A DNA stretch of 64,000 nt from Thysanoteuthis rhombus (taxonomy: Eukaryota > Mollusca > Cephalopoda > Oegopsida > Thysanoteuthidae): contig OY735209.1 of the NCBI GenBank assembly GCA_963457665.1, positions 11,550,814 through 11,614,813 of the forward strand, read 5' to 3'. The translations under genes and the position numbers were made by a program. The notes below the pieces were generated by a model, which ran no database searches, was not told where the DNA came from, and saw only the letters and a list, made by a program, of their open reading frames with translations. The stretch's first letter is position 1. Each line of letters begins with the position of its first letter. This document shows positions 1 to 12,392 of the stretch, piece by piece.

Positions 1-57
1 ATGCTTGTTTCCTGAATTGAACTTTTTTGGAAATGATAAATAATTCGCTATAATTAT

Positions 58-240
58 TCAATGGTGAATTGAATGTTGTTTTGTGACTTTGATTTGATTA
101 CTCAATGGTGAATTAAATGCTATTTTGTGACTTGGATTTAATGATTCAATGTTGAATTAGATGTTATTTGTTTTGTGAATTAGATTTAATTATTCAATGG
201 TGAATTAAATGTCATTTGTTTTCTGACTTGGATTTAATTT
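58..240. repeat. Minisatellite, four units of 44-48 bp
   Basis: Four tandem units start at about 58, 102, 146 and 194, each opening with TCAATGGTGAATT and passing through a TTTTGTGACTTGGATTTAAT-like core. The third and fourth units carry a 3-4 bp insertion. Units differ at several positions, so the array is not young. No coding potential is seen. Confidence 0.8.
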
Positions 241-539
241 GGATTACAACACAGTCATTTAGTAAATAAAACATCTAAAACCTATGAAATGATTTTTTTT
301 ATGCACTCTCTAATCCTGCATATTTTAGGGGTGCCTTGAATCATTAGCTCTGGCTGCAATGCATTATTTAGGAGGGCAAGAATAACATAGTCACAAACTT
401 TCACAATATATATACCCCGCCATTTACACTACCCCTAACATACCAAAAAATCTAACTGCACACCACTCCCTAAGACCAACTGCTACTGCTTAACCAAAGA
501 CCTGATACTTTACTGGACATTCTTCAGCCCTGACAACAC

Positions 540-734
540 AATTTACCCACAATGCATTGCTCCTGATAGTGGACTCTGGTTCCACATGGGAAATTTTAAT
601 ACACACTCACACAGCACACACCACTGATGATGGGAAGAATCCCGAAACATGTATGGACAATTTACTTATAAGGATTAATAAACCTTACCTCCAAACACCT
701 CACTCCCGAGTCTGTCTCACTCTCTACAGTACAC

Positions 735-800
<66 letters not shown>
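540..800 (+). repeat. Dispersed repeat with hammerhead-like core and (TA)n tail
   Basis: A block matching the reverse complement of 44690-44830 almost base for base: a CA-rich stretch, CTGATGA (624-630), a GGGA/TCCC hairpin (632-643), GAAAC (644-648), then a conserved stretch ending CTCACTCTCTACAGTACACA and running into a (TA)n array at 736-799. The CTGATGA - hairpin - GAAAC order is that of a hammerhead ribozyme core as carried by Penelope-like elements; one extra base lies between CTGATGA and the stem and the cleavage triplet is not clear. The two copies share the microsatellite junction, so the array is part of the element. An open frame at 557-814 is not a gene. Confidence 0.55.
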
Positions 801-802
<2 letters not shown>

Positions 803-1078
803 GAAAGTGTTTAATTAACCTTCGGGTAATAACCGATGTTGATATTAACAAAGTGAGCTTCTAATTTAGAACCTTCTATTGATATGAACAGACTGAGATT
901 GCTTGGGGAAGGATGAGAGAGGGGGTAGAGAGAAAAGAGAAAGGGGGTACTTTCTTATGTACCACATTTATTCTTTTGTATGAAAGCATTTCATTATCTT
1001 TCGGGAAATAAAGCTGATATTAACAAAATGTATGTATGTATTAGTGGACCTTCTGTAGATATGAATGGACTGAATGCC

Positions 1079-1084
1079 AGAGAA

Positions 1085-1149
<65 letters not shown>
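1079..1149. repeat. (GA)n microsatellite
   Basis: A nearly pure GA run of about 35 units. Open frames across it on both strands (RERERE and SLSLSL peptides) are composition artefacts. Confidence 0.95.
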
Positions 1150-1152
<3 letters not shown>

Positions 1153-1330
1153 TTGGTTTTTTTAAGTCGGACCAACTAGTTATGTATGGATGGAAAGTTG
1201 AACATTTACTCCTTATTATGTCTATAATCAAAAAAAAAGTATGGCGGGGGGGTTAACACACATCCCTAAATAGTTTTTTGAAGAAGAGAAAGAAGGAAGA
1301 TATTAAGGGGGGGGGCTTAAAAATGAAAAA
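1144..1330 (+). repeat. Dispersed family B, short copy
   Basis: Carries the family B signature: a GACCAACT box, then TTTACTCCTTATTATGTCTA and a G-run. Other copies lie at 13375, 14205, 16785/17173, 20285, 20565, 21055, 23960, 24250 and 39340. The left end is joined to the GA microsatellite. Confidence 0.6.
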
Positions 1331-1933
1331 CTGTTTAATCTACTCTTTTACTTTTCCTATTTAGATTAGCCAACACGTTTTGTAATTCTTGCAGTGCTTC
1401 TGAAGCCATGGAAACGTCAACAGCGAATCTCAGGTGATATAGGTATTCTCTGCCTAGGTTTATTCCCATTCCCTCCCAGTCAGTTTTTCGAAAGCTTCTT
1501 CCTTTTATCACTGAAAATCATTTGGGTGATATTGTATCCCCTTCTCTTGTTTGTATCTTTAGGCAGTCTGATTATTGCAGCGCCATTTTCGTATTTGTTT
1601 TGGATGACTCGTATGTGATTCTCGTTAACACTTTGTCCTCGCATTGAATTAAAGACAGCCGTAAGTTCTAACCAATCAAATGCTTACTCGTAATCTACAA
1701 AGTGGTCTGTTGTACTCTAATGATTTTTTGATCAGCTAATTTATTGTATGAAGGTGGTCTATTGTTGAATATCCACTTCTGAAGCCTGGTTCACCATGAC
1801 AAACCCTTTCATTTACCGTTTCTCCCACTGAAGATCACCAAATGACCGAAACCAGTTAGGAAATATACATGAAAATGAAATGAAATCATTTATTACAATC
1901 ACTCTTGTCTTTGCGTCGTCCATATGTTCATTC

Positions 1934-1936
<3 letters not shown>

Positions 1937-2012
<76 letters not shown>

Positions 2013-2143
2013 GAATGCATTATATTACTTTGAAACTCTATTTGGAATGATCTCCCAAGTTTTCATGGTGAAAGCATCATTTAGCTTTGATAGCGTGAAT
2101 AGAATAAACAATTAAAGAAAAGGGGGCTACTGCAGAAACCATT

Positions 2144-2219
<76 letters not shown>
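1937..2219. repeat. Two (TA)n arrays with a 138-bp spacer
   Basis: Pure TA runs at about 1937-2010 and 2149-2219. The spacer shows no recognisable feature. Open frames through the runs (YIYIYI peptides) are artefacts. Confidence 0.95.
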
Positions 2220-2220
<1 letters not shown>

Positions 2221-2755
2221 CAAATTGATATCTTTAATTATATAATTGGTTGTATGGTTGCCTTGTCCTATTCCTGTTATAACCTAAAACTTATAATGGA
2301 TCGGTCCACGTGAAATAGAATAATATAGCTAATAAAACAAAGAGTTGTAAAAATATGAAAATATCTGTTGTGACAAAACAATGGAGATTATGTCATAGAA
2401 ACTCTCAAGACTTTATGTCTGATCACATATTAAAACAGGTTGGGTTGAGTTTGGACCTATGAAAATTGAAATTAGGATTCTTGAATAGGTAAAAATGATA
2501 CTTGATTATCAAAAATAAGTTACCTGATAAAATTGTGAGAGACTCCTTTGCCGGTTCATCTATAAATAATACCGTCATTTTTTTACAGGTATAAGCCAGT
2601 ATATATATGATTTATTTATTACAGTCGACTTTCATAGAAATTACAATTTTCTGGGTAATGGAAGCCAAAAAAAGAACAAAAAAAAACGGATAAAGCTAAC
2701 TTTAGGACTCTTAGTGTTCCTTGTGATGTGCGCTCTTAATGCAACTGTCTACAAA
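2220..2755. other. Non-coding, nothing recognised
   Basis: AT-rich sequence with short A-runs and no repeat shared with the rest of the window that I could see. No splice-bounded exon or conserved protein segment was found in six frames by eye. Confidence 0.5.
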
Positions 2756-2792
2756 TGGTTAAAGAAAGACAGATTGCGAACGAGCGTAGAAT

Positions 2793-2794
2793 GA

Positions 2795-2853
<59 letters not shown>

Positions 2854-3070
2854 TGGTCAAAGAGGGGAAGAAAGAATGGAAAAGAAAGAGAGGGGAAAAG
2901 AGACAAAAAAGAGAATTGGAAAGGAAGGGAAAGAAATGAAAAAGAAAGCAGAAAATTGGAAAGGGAAGAAGGAAATAAAGAGAGGGAAAAGAAGTATGAG
3001 AAAGAAAAAAAGGAATTAACCAACCAACAAAGACAAAGACAGAAAAAAAAGAAGGAAGGAAAGAATAAAC
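2793..3070. repeat. (GAAA)n microsatellite in a purine-rich tract
   Basis: A GAAA array at 2793-2840 passes into GA repeats and then an imperfect purine-rich tract. Open frames of 108-138 codons on both strands are Lys/Glu/Arg-rich or Phe/Ser/Leu-rich and come only from the strand bias. Confidence 0.9.
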
Positions 3071-3174
3071 AAGAAAAAAATCCACTGAAATATGAAAGCC
3101 AGATCACTATCTTTTTCATGATCTTCATCGTATTTAACTATTGTCCTACGATTGATTCAAGTGGCCTTTAACAG

Positions 3175-4825
3175 GACAAACAACAAAATTTCCTTAAAAC
3201 TACAAACACAACCCCCGGTTCACATTATTCTGTACTTTTCTTTAACCATAATCTTAATCCTAACTGAATGAGGCATCCTAAGCTAACCACCATGGACGCC
3301 ATCGCTGCTTTCTTTGTTCTAGAATTCTATTCCACCATTTTTCTTTCAAATCTAAGATTCGAGTCTTCCTTGGCCACTGTCTGGTATTAAGTCTTGAAGC
3401 TCAGCCAGCAAATCAAGCCTCATTTTTACACTGTGTTCCATTTTTAGCGATACCCGGGGAAATACCGATATGTTTGCACGACAACTTAAATGAATTCATT
3501 ACGCGACATAGAGAATCGGGAGTCTACGAAAGTGGGTATTCTAGATGCCTCCAGGACGTACGAATCCCGATCACAGGGTCGTTGATATCGGAGCCAATTT
3601 AGAGATGTTTGACCTTCTGGCTGTTAACCTCCATATTAGCCGTAAAATCGTTGGATATTAAAACGGAAAACTTTCACCAACCAATCGTTATTAACCACCT
3701 TGAGAAATACATAACGCTCATCGCAAACCCTTTATAAGGCAAGTACGAAACTCTTCGACTCAATGCAAAGATGACTAACCTTGACATGTCGAAAGTAGCA
3801 AACCAGAACATTTTTAAAGTTAAGGGATATCACGAGAAGAACAAAATGGCGGTGTTGTTAAATGATGTCATCGATTTGATCGATGCCTATTCATATCAGT
3901 CATGTTTTCATGGGATGGATTCATCTTTTACGAAGACAAGAAAATCCTTGCGGATTTTTTCAAAACATAGTTGTACATACGCCGTTCGGATCTCCATTTT
4001 TTGTTAATATGCTAAATTGTTTTCCAAATTTACTCTTTGGGCGACAAACCTGTTTTAGCAAAGATAGACAGACAATTTGGTATTAGCAACAATGCTAAAG
4101 TCACAAGAATTATACGGATATTCTACTTGACTATAGACTTAGGGGTCTGATTTAAACTGTGTGATTGATTTGTATCATTTTTCTTCCAATGTTGTTTTTT
4201 CGTGTCTTTAAATCATACAAAAAAAATGGGGTTTGAGTCATCTACCTTTCCAGGTAGGAATGTCTTATTCATCAGATTATCCGGGTGTAAATTTCCTCGT
4301 GGGCATTTTAGATTTGGCACACACACGTACACACACACATAGAGGTATCTGTTATATAACATATATATTTATATAAAAGCCAATTTCACTTTTTTTGTTT
4401 ATTGGTTTCTGTCACGCTAAAGAAGACAGACAGAGGGGAATTGTTTAAAGAAAAGGTTGTGTCAGTGCGTTTTTGTACGCTAGTTACATATCTGAGTGTT
4501 TCTGTCTACATGACTACTACTATTTCTACTAATGCTACTACTGCTGCTGCTGATGTCAGTATTAGTAAGACTGCAAAACATAGGCATCTCAGATTTTTCA
4601 TCATTAAAACAGATGTTTTTCTTATACTGAAAAAAAAGTTTTTTTACTCAATCCTGTAGTCTTACGCACACACACATAAATATATAAACCTATTTTCTTT
4701 AATTGCTTATTCTATTTATGTTGTCCAAGTTGAGTGATATATTGACTGTGTAACGACGGGAGATCATTTCAAATAAGTTTCTATATGATATAACACAATT
4801 TATAATTAATTCTGCAAATATGTCC

Positions 4826-4826
<1 letters not shown>
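3175..4826. other. Non-coding, nothing recognised
   Basis: About 1.65 kb of mixed composition, slightly less AT-rich than its surroundings between 3280 and 3720. Short open frames (3771-4007 and 4402-4659) have no recognisable motif. A small CA run lies at 4318-4340. I see no exon or known element. Confidence 0.4.
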
Positions 4827-4910
<84 letters not shown>

Positions 4911-5045
4911 GTCATCCACATTACAACACTACAGTGTAGCTATAGACAATCCGTTATCCCTACCAATATCACGAAGTAGGATTGAAACCTTCGCTCCAGA
5001 CCCGGAGGCCGATATCCTACCTCCGCGCTAGGGAACTGGACGGTG
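4827..5045 (-). repeat. tRNA-derived SINE with (TA)n tail
   Basis: Read on the minus strand from about 5045 there is a tRNA-like head: TAGCGCGGAGG resembles an A box and GGTTTCAATCC a B box about 45 nt later. The body then runs to a (TA)n array at 4827-4904 that forms the tail. Pol III internal promoter geometry is preserved, but the head is too diverged to be a functional tRNA. Confidence 0.55.
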
Positions 5046-5194
5046 AGTTAGGCTGAATTTAAGCAATATATTTATTTTAGTTTAAATTTTTCATCCACCA
5101 GAGTGCTCTATTCCTATGGAAGAGCATATATATATATGTATAAAACCTTCCCTGGTGATATCTGGTGAATCAGTTAACAAAATTGATGCATTTG

Positions 5195-5490
5195 ACATGC
5201 AAGGCTAGCAGACTCACCTTGTGAAGAATGATACCATCCATGAATAAAGCAAGCAAATCACCGCTTCAGAATCGATTGCCCAACTAAGGCTGAAATGGTT
5301 TGGGTGTCTGATAAGGATGCGTTCTTGACCTAGACCCTATGGAGTTTGGGTGGAAATGCGATTACCCAGGACCTAGGCCTTATTGACTTGCTATTCTACC
5401 AAGCCAGGAGACGGGCTATAAACAGGGACCAATGGAAATGGTTCTATCCATTGTTAGCACAGGCATTCTACGCAAAAATAGGAACCAACC
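5195..5490 (+). mobile_element. RTE-like LINE, C-terminal fragment
   Basis: Broken frames give ESIAQLRLKWFGCLIRM, matching the conserved qLRWlGHvvRM block downstream of the reverse transcriptase in RTE-type LINEs, then QARRRAINRDQWKW, like the RA.dR..W block near the C-terminus. An in-frame stop follows the first block and the frame changes between the two. An old, dead fragment. Confidence 0.5.
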
Positions 5491-5499
5491 TCTCACAAA

Positions 5500-5938
5500 A
5501 TGCAACAGAAAACTCAACAGATTTTGAGTCCTCACTATGTTCTGAATGAGAAAGAAATGTCCTGAAGGAAAAATCCCGAAATGCAAAATTGCCGCCACCC
5601 ACCCCGGTAACAATAGCCTATCTCGTTAAACAGAGACTTTCCTAGGTTGAAATTCGGTAGGTGCATTCGACCTGAGGAAGTGAAGTTTCGAGTTCTAAGT
5701 TGTTTGGATGAGTGGTTTTCGAGAAAGCTGCAATTAATCGGTAGAAGAAAATGTCCAGTGTGCCCTCCCTTACAAATTACTGTACAAATGAAAGGTCGTT
5801 GATTGCTCAGTTCCAGTTTAAAATCAACTATTCAGGTCAAGACATTTCAGAGTTGAACAGAAGAGTAGAAGAGAAGTACTTGACATTTTATCTGTAGACT
5901 TCATAGTCGACAGTACATGAATTGTAGATCTTTTTCTA
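5500..5938. other. Non-coding, nothing recognised
   Basis: Follows the LINE fragment and may contain its decayed 3' end. Nothing else recognised. Confidence 0.35.
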
Positions 5939-6057
<119 letters not shown>

Positions 6058-6504
6058 AATCAGGTTTGCAATATAGCATAGTATGATATAATATGATACA
6101 AAGCAATGTCTGATATGTGATGGATTTATTTCGTAGAGTGCTCAATACATTCAACTTTAAACTCCAAGCGTTAAGTTGGTTTAAAACTTCAAGACAAACT
6201 ATTATATGCCAAAATATGTTACATATCCATAATCTCTGCCTAAACGAGAAATTTGAAATGTTCAATTTTGCAAAAAAAAAACAAAAAAAAGCCCGAAGTA
6301 GGGAAAAACAGGAAAAATGAAATAGCACTGAAATGCCGGCATTGCTCAATATTCTTTGACGTGGAATTTATAACCACCAGCAAAACACACACACACTACA
6401 AAAAAACAAACAAACAATAAAACAAAAGTAAAAACTCTTTCCACCACATCAAAACCCACAATACTCTCACCGAAGTCCCCAAACAGGAATCTAAAACACA
6501 CATA

Positions 6505-6569
6505 ATCATTCGCCTGAAGAGGTCCAAAGAGAGCAGAAACATAAACATGTTTGTGTAGCGAATCTACTT

Positions 6570-6628
<59 letters not shown>
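6505..6628 (+). repeat. Penelope-like tail relic with (CT)n(TA)n
   Basis: CTGAAGA at 6514-6520, a decayed stem region, GAAAC at 6536-6540 and AACATGTTTG, followed by (CT)n from 6571 and (TA)n to 6628. The order matches the 540-800 repeat, with the hairpin eroded. Confidence 0.4.
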
Positions 6629-6629
6629 G

Positions 6630-7370
6630 TTGGAAACAGAATTTCATCAGCTTTCTAATTGTCAATGTGTACTTGTCAATTTGTACTTGTTGGGCGTAAA
6701 ATGTTACAGTCAAAAACATGGAGCTAGGTATCTGGCATTTTACAATGAAATTTAAGTATACATGTATTTTAAGTCCATTATAGATTGAGGATTTAATGCA
6801 TGCAAATATCTTTGAGAAGAGCATTCACTCAGTTTCCCAACGATGTATCTTGGGGAGGTTTGTATCTGTTGTTCATAAAATGTTACAACCAGAAATTAGA
6901 AATATGAGAAGTTAACCCCATAATGGGTAAAATACCTTCCTTCATGTTTTGGGGTGTAATTTTTTATACTCAACAGATACAAACTGCTGATGTAGACTGT
7001 TGAAAAGTTCCACCAAGAATTGAATTCACGATCTAATGAAAATAGACTTTAAAATACACAAATTTTCCTTTAAATGGCAAATACCTAGCTCCACGTTTTG
7101 GCTGTACCAAACAGATACAAAATACAAGATACGGTGTTAGTAAGCTAATGACATTTTCTTTCCAGCAATATATACAAATGCAAATATCTACTCCTAGAAA
7201 TAAATCTACAACCCATAGACTGTTGATCATGAAATACACAGATTACTGGAATGTTCCTTGTAAAATGCTCAATAGCTGGCTTCAATCTTTTTCGTTGTAA
7301 CTTTTTATGCACAACAGATATAAACTTCCAGTATAGACTGTTGGAAAGCAGATGAAATATATTTTTCAGA
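6630..7370. repeat. Cluster of related, partly inverted ancient repeats
   Basis: The phrase TGTAACTTTTTAT..ACAACAGATA.AAACTT..GTATAGACTGTTG occurs at about 6955-7005 and again at 7300-7350. Partial relatives with CCTAGCTCCA..TTTTGGCTGTA lie at 6715-6735 (inverted) and 7080-7110. Similarity is low, so these are old copies of an unnamed repeat. No coding potential. Confidence 0.4.
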
Positions 7371-7744
7371 CAAGTGAAATCAACATTTCAATACTCATGG
7401 CAAGTTCAGGTGGCATTCACAGAACAGACAATAAAATCAAATTGAGTCGACAAACATTCATGAATGAGATTACATTAGATATTTTTTCATGATCATTTTG
7501 AGACCGCTTTTGCTTATATCCATTAAATCCGCTTTTGGGAAAACTTTTATGGAGTTGTTCCAAGTAAGCATTGCCTTATGTCTTATTTCTTACGTATTCT
7601 TCTGTGTTAATTAGTGTGAAAAAATTCAGATCCTTTTGATGAATTTCTAGTATGAATAGAGCTTCTTTTTTTTTTAATTAAAAGGTAACTTTAAAAAAAC
7701 TGTCAGGAAGCTTTGATTGGTACAATTATGAACTAATGAATATT

Positions 7745-8235
7745 TTTATTAAAGATTTTGCTATCTTTCACTTTGAAGATTTCTAAGAACTCATTGTAAG
7801 GTGTCTCATGATTTATAGTAAATACATTGTCTTGGTCATTGATCGTATCATAAAAAAAAACTATGAATCTTTTTTTCAAAAGTATTATCACTGTGAGCTA
7901 TGATTTTAATTGCTGTATTTTGTAGCGTTTCAATCTTCTTTAGCATAATATGAGTGGTAAGGCCCAAGACCTGATAGCCATATGACAGGGAGAAAAAGAT
8001 TGTAGCATGGTAAAAAGATGATAGTTCATGAGTATTTAGGTACTGTTTAGTTCTAGAGAGCATTTCATTAAACCGTCTGATTTCTAGCTCTAGACCATGA
8101 GCGGTGCCATCGGAAGAACCATCTATAGATACTCCGTGGGAAGTTGGGTAGATTCTTAGGCCATTTATTTGAATTTTGATAGGTGATTTCTCAGAGGGTT
8201 TTCAGGAGATTAGGATCAAGAAGAAGTCCACCAAA
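7745..8235 (-). mobile_element. LINE reverse-transcriptase C-terminal fragment
   Basis: On the minus strand a frame gives KIQINGLRIYP, then MLSRTKQYLNTHEL, SLSYGYQVLG and KKIETLQNTAIKII, matching the thumb/connection region of non-LTR retrotransposons of the CR1/L2/Jockey type (kYLGv, r.l.kir.yl, hl.YG..vWg, k.LQnrAiriI). A stop and a frame change follow; the next frame gives NEFLEIFKVKDSKIF, the usual next block (l.iL.l.d...). Only the 3' end of the ORF remains and it is dead. Confidence 0.7.
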
Positions 8236-8663
8236 AAAGTTGATGCCACCATAGGCCAAATTCACACACACAAAAATAATTCAACAAAAATGCAAATAAT
8301 TGACCAATTAGAAATTAAAGAATTAAGTCTGAAATCAGCACTTGTTTGAAGCTTGTTTAAAGCCAAGTTGACCGAATTATTTTCCTATGGAACCAACCAA
8401 ACCGAACAAGCAGCCGTCAGCCAGTACACGGCACCCGGGTACATGACATCTGTCTCTGCATGATAAAGACTCTTCATCATGTAAGCCAACATTGATATAC
8501 ACTTTCATACCTATACGCATAGACACACAAACTTGACTAACTTCTAAACACTTTTATCTATATCTTTGTACACACTCATGAACCAAAGACATTTTCTTTC
8601 AAAGACAATTTTACTTTTGGTACTTGGCTGTTACCGTTCACCATTCGAATACAAACTTTTCTT

Positions 8664-9080
8664 ATATCAACTTCTTCATCATCATCATCATCATCATTGT
8701 TTCATCACCTATTGTTGTACATAGACTTTCTCCAGGATTTGCTAGACCGCTCTATCATGGGCGTCACGGAGCCAATACTTTCTGAAATTGTCTAGTTCGT
8801 CCTGCCATCATGTATTCTGCCGGCCCACTGTTTCATATGTGATTTTTTGGGATCCATATTGTGAGTCGAGATATCCATCGGTTGTCTGCTATTCTTGCAA
8901 TACGACCAGCCCATTTCCATTTGAGTTTTCTTATGGATTCTATGATGTCCCGGGTCCCTATTTTTCCCCTTATATATAGTGTTGTCGTAAGATCGCTCCA
9001 TATGAGGCTGAGCACGATTCTTTCATGTACACGTTGCACTGTTATCTTTGACTCACTGGCGTACCGATGTGGGCGCATTT
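8664..9080 (-). mobile_element. RTE-type LINE 3' fragment with (ATG)n tail
   Basis: Minus-strand frames give ESKITVQRVHERIVLSLIW, IIESIRKLKWKWAGRIARIA, DELDNFRKYWLRDAHDRAV and QILEKVYVQQ. These are successive blocks of the RTE ORF2 C-terminus (aqrameR.mLgi, i..lKW.WaGHiaR, W.r.A.dR..W). At least two stops interrupt it. The element ends in ATG triplets (plus-strand ATC run at about 8668-8698), the kind of short tandem tail RTE elements carry. The copy at 12870-13215 is the same family. Confidence 0.75.
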
Positions 9081-9114
9081 ACCATTATTCTACAGTGATT
9101 TTAGCCGTTATTTA

Positions 9115-9770
9115 GCTATTTTCTAGCCATTTCAAGCAATCAAAATGGTCGAAAAAGGCTAATTGGTTTTTGCTAATTTTTTGTTCATTTTAGCGCGTTT
9201 TTGGCGTTTTGGGGCATTTTTTTAGGTCCATTTAGTGCTAAAAATTTTGAGATAGCCACACTTGAGGTGACACCCTGAGTCACCACCTCAGGTGACACTA
9301 TCTCTAAGAACGCCACTGCTTTAACTAACCTATACCTGTTAAAAAATGTTGGTGTTATTCATCTATGGATTGGCACTAAGGAGCCTAAAGCTAATTTGTT
9401 AGGTCATTTATTTGAGTTTTTTTGTCAGTTTCAACTCAGCTCAAGCTGTGTCAATGTGTAAACAGACATAAAGTCTTGAGCATTTCTGTGACATATCATT
9501 CATTGTTATGTTATAACAGCCTATCTCATTTCATGACCCTTTAATTGTTTTTTAAATCTCTGTTAATCAATTTCACATGGACCAATCCATTATAACTTTT
9601 TGGTTATTACAGGAATCGGATAAAAAAGACATACAACCATACACTTATACAATTAAACATACAAATATGTGTATATGACTTTCATATAGGTTCGCCATCA
9701 CAGTCAATAATTAAACAACCGTAGCATCAGAATTCGTAGTCACGTTAAAAAAATTCCATCATAGAATGAA
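9115..9770. other. Non-coding, nothing recognised
   Basis: T- and G-rich stretch at 9115-9250 (repeated TTTTAGC/GCTAATTTT phrases), then AT-rich sequence. No gene or known element recognised. Confidence 0.4.
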
Positions 9771-10010
9771 TATGGTCAGAATAAAATTCTATTTATGACA
9801 TCACTGGAATTTTTCCACTGGAATACATCTCAAATATAGTCAACAAACGTCTAGAAGCATCTAGATTCTTGAAAATCTAGATGTTATTTCCACTGGAAAA
9901 TATCTAAAATTGAGTGAAAAAAACATCTAGAAATATGTAAATTCTGGAGAATCTATATGTTATTAATGAACCCATCAAAATAAGGCCACAAAAAAAGGTC
10001 AAAGAAGCTT
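9771..10010 (+). repeat. Dispersed family C, copy 1
   Basis: Contains ATGACATCACTGG, TTTCCACTGGAAAA.ATCTA, ATCTAGATGTTATT and CCCATCAAAATAAG. Within this copy the central phrase is doubled (9812-9855 and 9886-9965). Other copies: 10270-10415 and, inverted, 29195-29335. Confidence 0.6.
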
Positions 10011-10269
10011 ATTTACCAAAAATCAAAAAATAATTATTTAGAAGGGGTCTAGTGGAGTACTGATGCCAAATTTCAAGTCCATAGACAAAACAGAATGGCC
10101 AGCAGCACTGAAACGCACCAACAAACACATAAGCATGCACACTTAAAAAAGGATATAATCCTTGCCATCTTTGATGACTACAGTTGTTCAACTTGCCATA
10201 TTTGATGGCTACTGTTGTTCAATAGATATGCATTTTCCATAAAGTGAATGTTTCTTCATGAGAAAAACT

Positions 10270-10415
10270 TAAGTATGGTCAGATTAAATTCTTTTTATGA
10301 CATCACTGGTGTTTTCCACTGGAAAACATCTAAAATAGAGGAACAGAACATCTATGAATATGTAGATTCTTGAGGATCTGTACGTTATTAGCAAATCCAT
10401 CAAAATGAGGTTCCC
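10270..10415 (+). repeat. Dispersed family C, copy 2
   Basis: Opens AGTATGGTCAGATTAAATTC, then TTTTTATGACATCACTGG, the central TTTCCACTGGAAAACATCTA and TCCATCAAAATGAGG. Direct repeat of 9771-10010. Confidence 0.6.
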
Positions 10416-11865
10416 AATGAGGCTCATAATTCTGTCACAACAGTTGTATTCTTTGTTACCTAACAATCTGGTTTTATCTAAAAATGGTTTGACATCATTC
10501 ACAAAATCAAATTTTTGGTAAAACCAAAATGTTTTATGTAATATTAATACATTTTACTTAATATGGACAATTTGGATCAAGCTTCTCTATTAAACTTTAC
10601 TGACAAACCCAACCAGAACTTTTTTTTTGAAACAAGAAAATTTTTATTACCAACCCTTTGGGTTCATACTAACCCAGGTTTGTGACCACTGCTGTAGAGT
10701 TATTCAACTTGGTTTCAAACCATGGTTTGAACTCTAATTTAGATGTTTATAAGTTGAGTTGTTGCACTGAATGCATAAAAACCTAACCACAATTTGAGAC
10801 CTAATCAAATAACTCTGGATTCAACAACTTTCAAAGTTTATTTTAGCATAAAATTAGATACGTATCTATTATTTTTACTTATCATATCTTTTTTAATACA
10901 ACTGATTAAAAAGCATAAGCAAACACAACTAATTTTCATTTAGTATGATATAATTCAGATCTTATTGATCATATCAAACATATTTTGTTTTATTTTCGAC
11001 TCTATTGGAAAAAAAACTCTGTTTTCAGGCATTTTCTGTTGTCTGGCAATGGTTAGATTCCAAGGTTGCTGGATTGAAGAGTTACAACTGTATTATGATT
11101 AATCAAGTAGTTCAATATTGATCATACTGCGGTAACTAGTAACTAGATTATGAATAAACCATATTGCAACTCATTCAGAAATGGCCAAACAACAGAGAAA
11201 AACTCTCACAGACCAGTATAGATATTTACTAAGCTTTAACCCAGATTGAGTATTTAGCAAAATCAGCATCTGGTATGGTCCCTGCAATTCCAATGGCTCC
11301 ATGCTATATTCCTCTAAGCTATCAATTCTAATTAAGTGAATCTGCACTTGCTCTATCACTAAAGTATTGTACCTCCCTCAACTTTTATAAACAACTCAGT
11401 GTTTAAGGTTAGTGACTTTAGCTAATTATCACTTTTTAATTGGGGGTCATTATTTTAACATCATAATTAATGGGAGTGTAGTATTCATGTGAAACATATG
11501 CAGCACTCATATACAAAGGTATTTGAAACTGAAGTCTAACAAAAACAAAGTAATGCTATTACTGAAATACCAGGCATATTTATCGTATTGTCTGGCTGTA
11601 TCGCAAATACAAAAAAAAAAAACAATTACATACTTTGCAAGTAGAAATGTATGTGCTTAAATATTCATGTATGTTTTCCTAATTTGGAACCCTTTATTAG
11701 ATCTGCTATAGACCTTGCACCAGTTTGATTTGGCCCTTAATTCACGATCATACATCGCCAGATAAGGAGGAAATGAAGGTAAGAAGATGAAAATGTATGA
11801 TTTGGTAAAACTTATAGCTAACAGCATTCTAAAAAAAATTGGAAATTGAACCATAATGAATTTTC
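10416..11865. other. Non-coding, nothing recognised
   Basis: AT-rich sequence without shared repeats, conserved peptides or splice-bounded exons that I can identify. Confidence 0.4.
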
Positions 11866-11867
11866 AA

Positions 11868-12392
11868 TAATGCTGCCTGTGACAACTGTTTTCAGATCAA
11901 TTTTTGTATCAGCAATGGATATAATATAATGTTGAGGACATGATTTGTTAAATTTTGTACCATACATAGTTCTTGGGAATTGCCATTTGGATAATACAGA
12001 CTAGTATGGAAATTGTAATCGTAATAAAGTTGTGTAGACTAGTCTGATATGAATGATCTCGATGTCAAATTGGATATTTTTTTATAATGCAGGACTCGAA
12101 TTTGGTTCTTTAGAATTGCCCAGAAGCTTCATGGTACATAACTCAAAATAAATGATAAAAATAACTGCCCAAAACTAGGATCTATTGCAGGAAAGTCTAT
12201 TCAACACTCCTCTTCACTGTCACAGAGTAGTGGGTAGATCAGCTGAAAATTTCAAGCCAATTGTGCATTATGTGATAAAACCATGTAATTTGGAATACTT
12301 ACAACCAAAGGCATTCCTAAAGAATTTGGATACTGAGTCATTGATTTTCAATACGAAAATTGATCTGAAAACAGCTGTCACAGGAAGCCAAA
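11868..12392. repeat. Inverted repeat, 45-bp arms
   Basis: The left arm at 11868-11913 (CTGCCTGTGACAACTGTTTT onward) is the reverse complement of 12344-12392 (AAAATTGATCTGAAAACAG then CTGTCACAGG), with a few mismatches. Weaker similarity (TTCTT.GGAATTGCC..TTGG) continues inward. Probably two inverted copies of one old repeat (family H). Confidence 0.5.

Noticed and set aside
2736-3171. Open frames of 108-138 codons across the GAAA tract
   Set aside because: Low-complexity Lys/Glu or Phe/Ser peptides created by strand bias; no domain.
4960-5045. Functional tRNA gene
   Set aside because: A and B boxes are visible but the arms do not pair well and the (TA)n-tailed body marks it as a SINE.
8788-9115. 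Plus-strand frames of 63-84 codons
   Set aside because: Antisense to the RTE-type LINE fragment.
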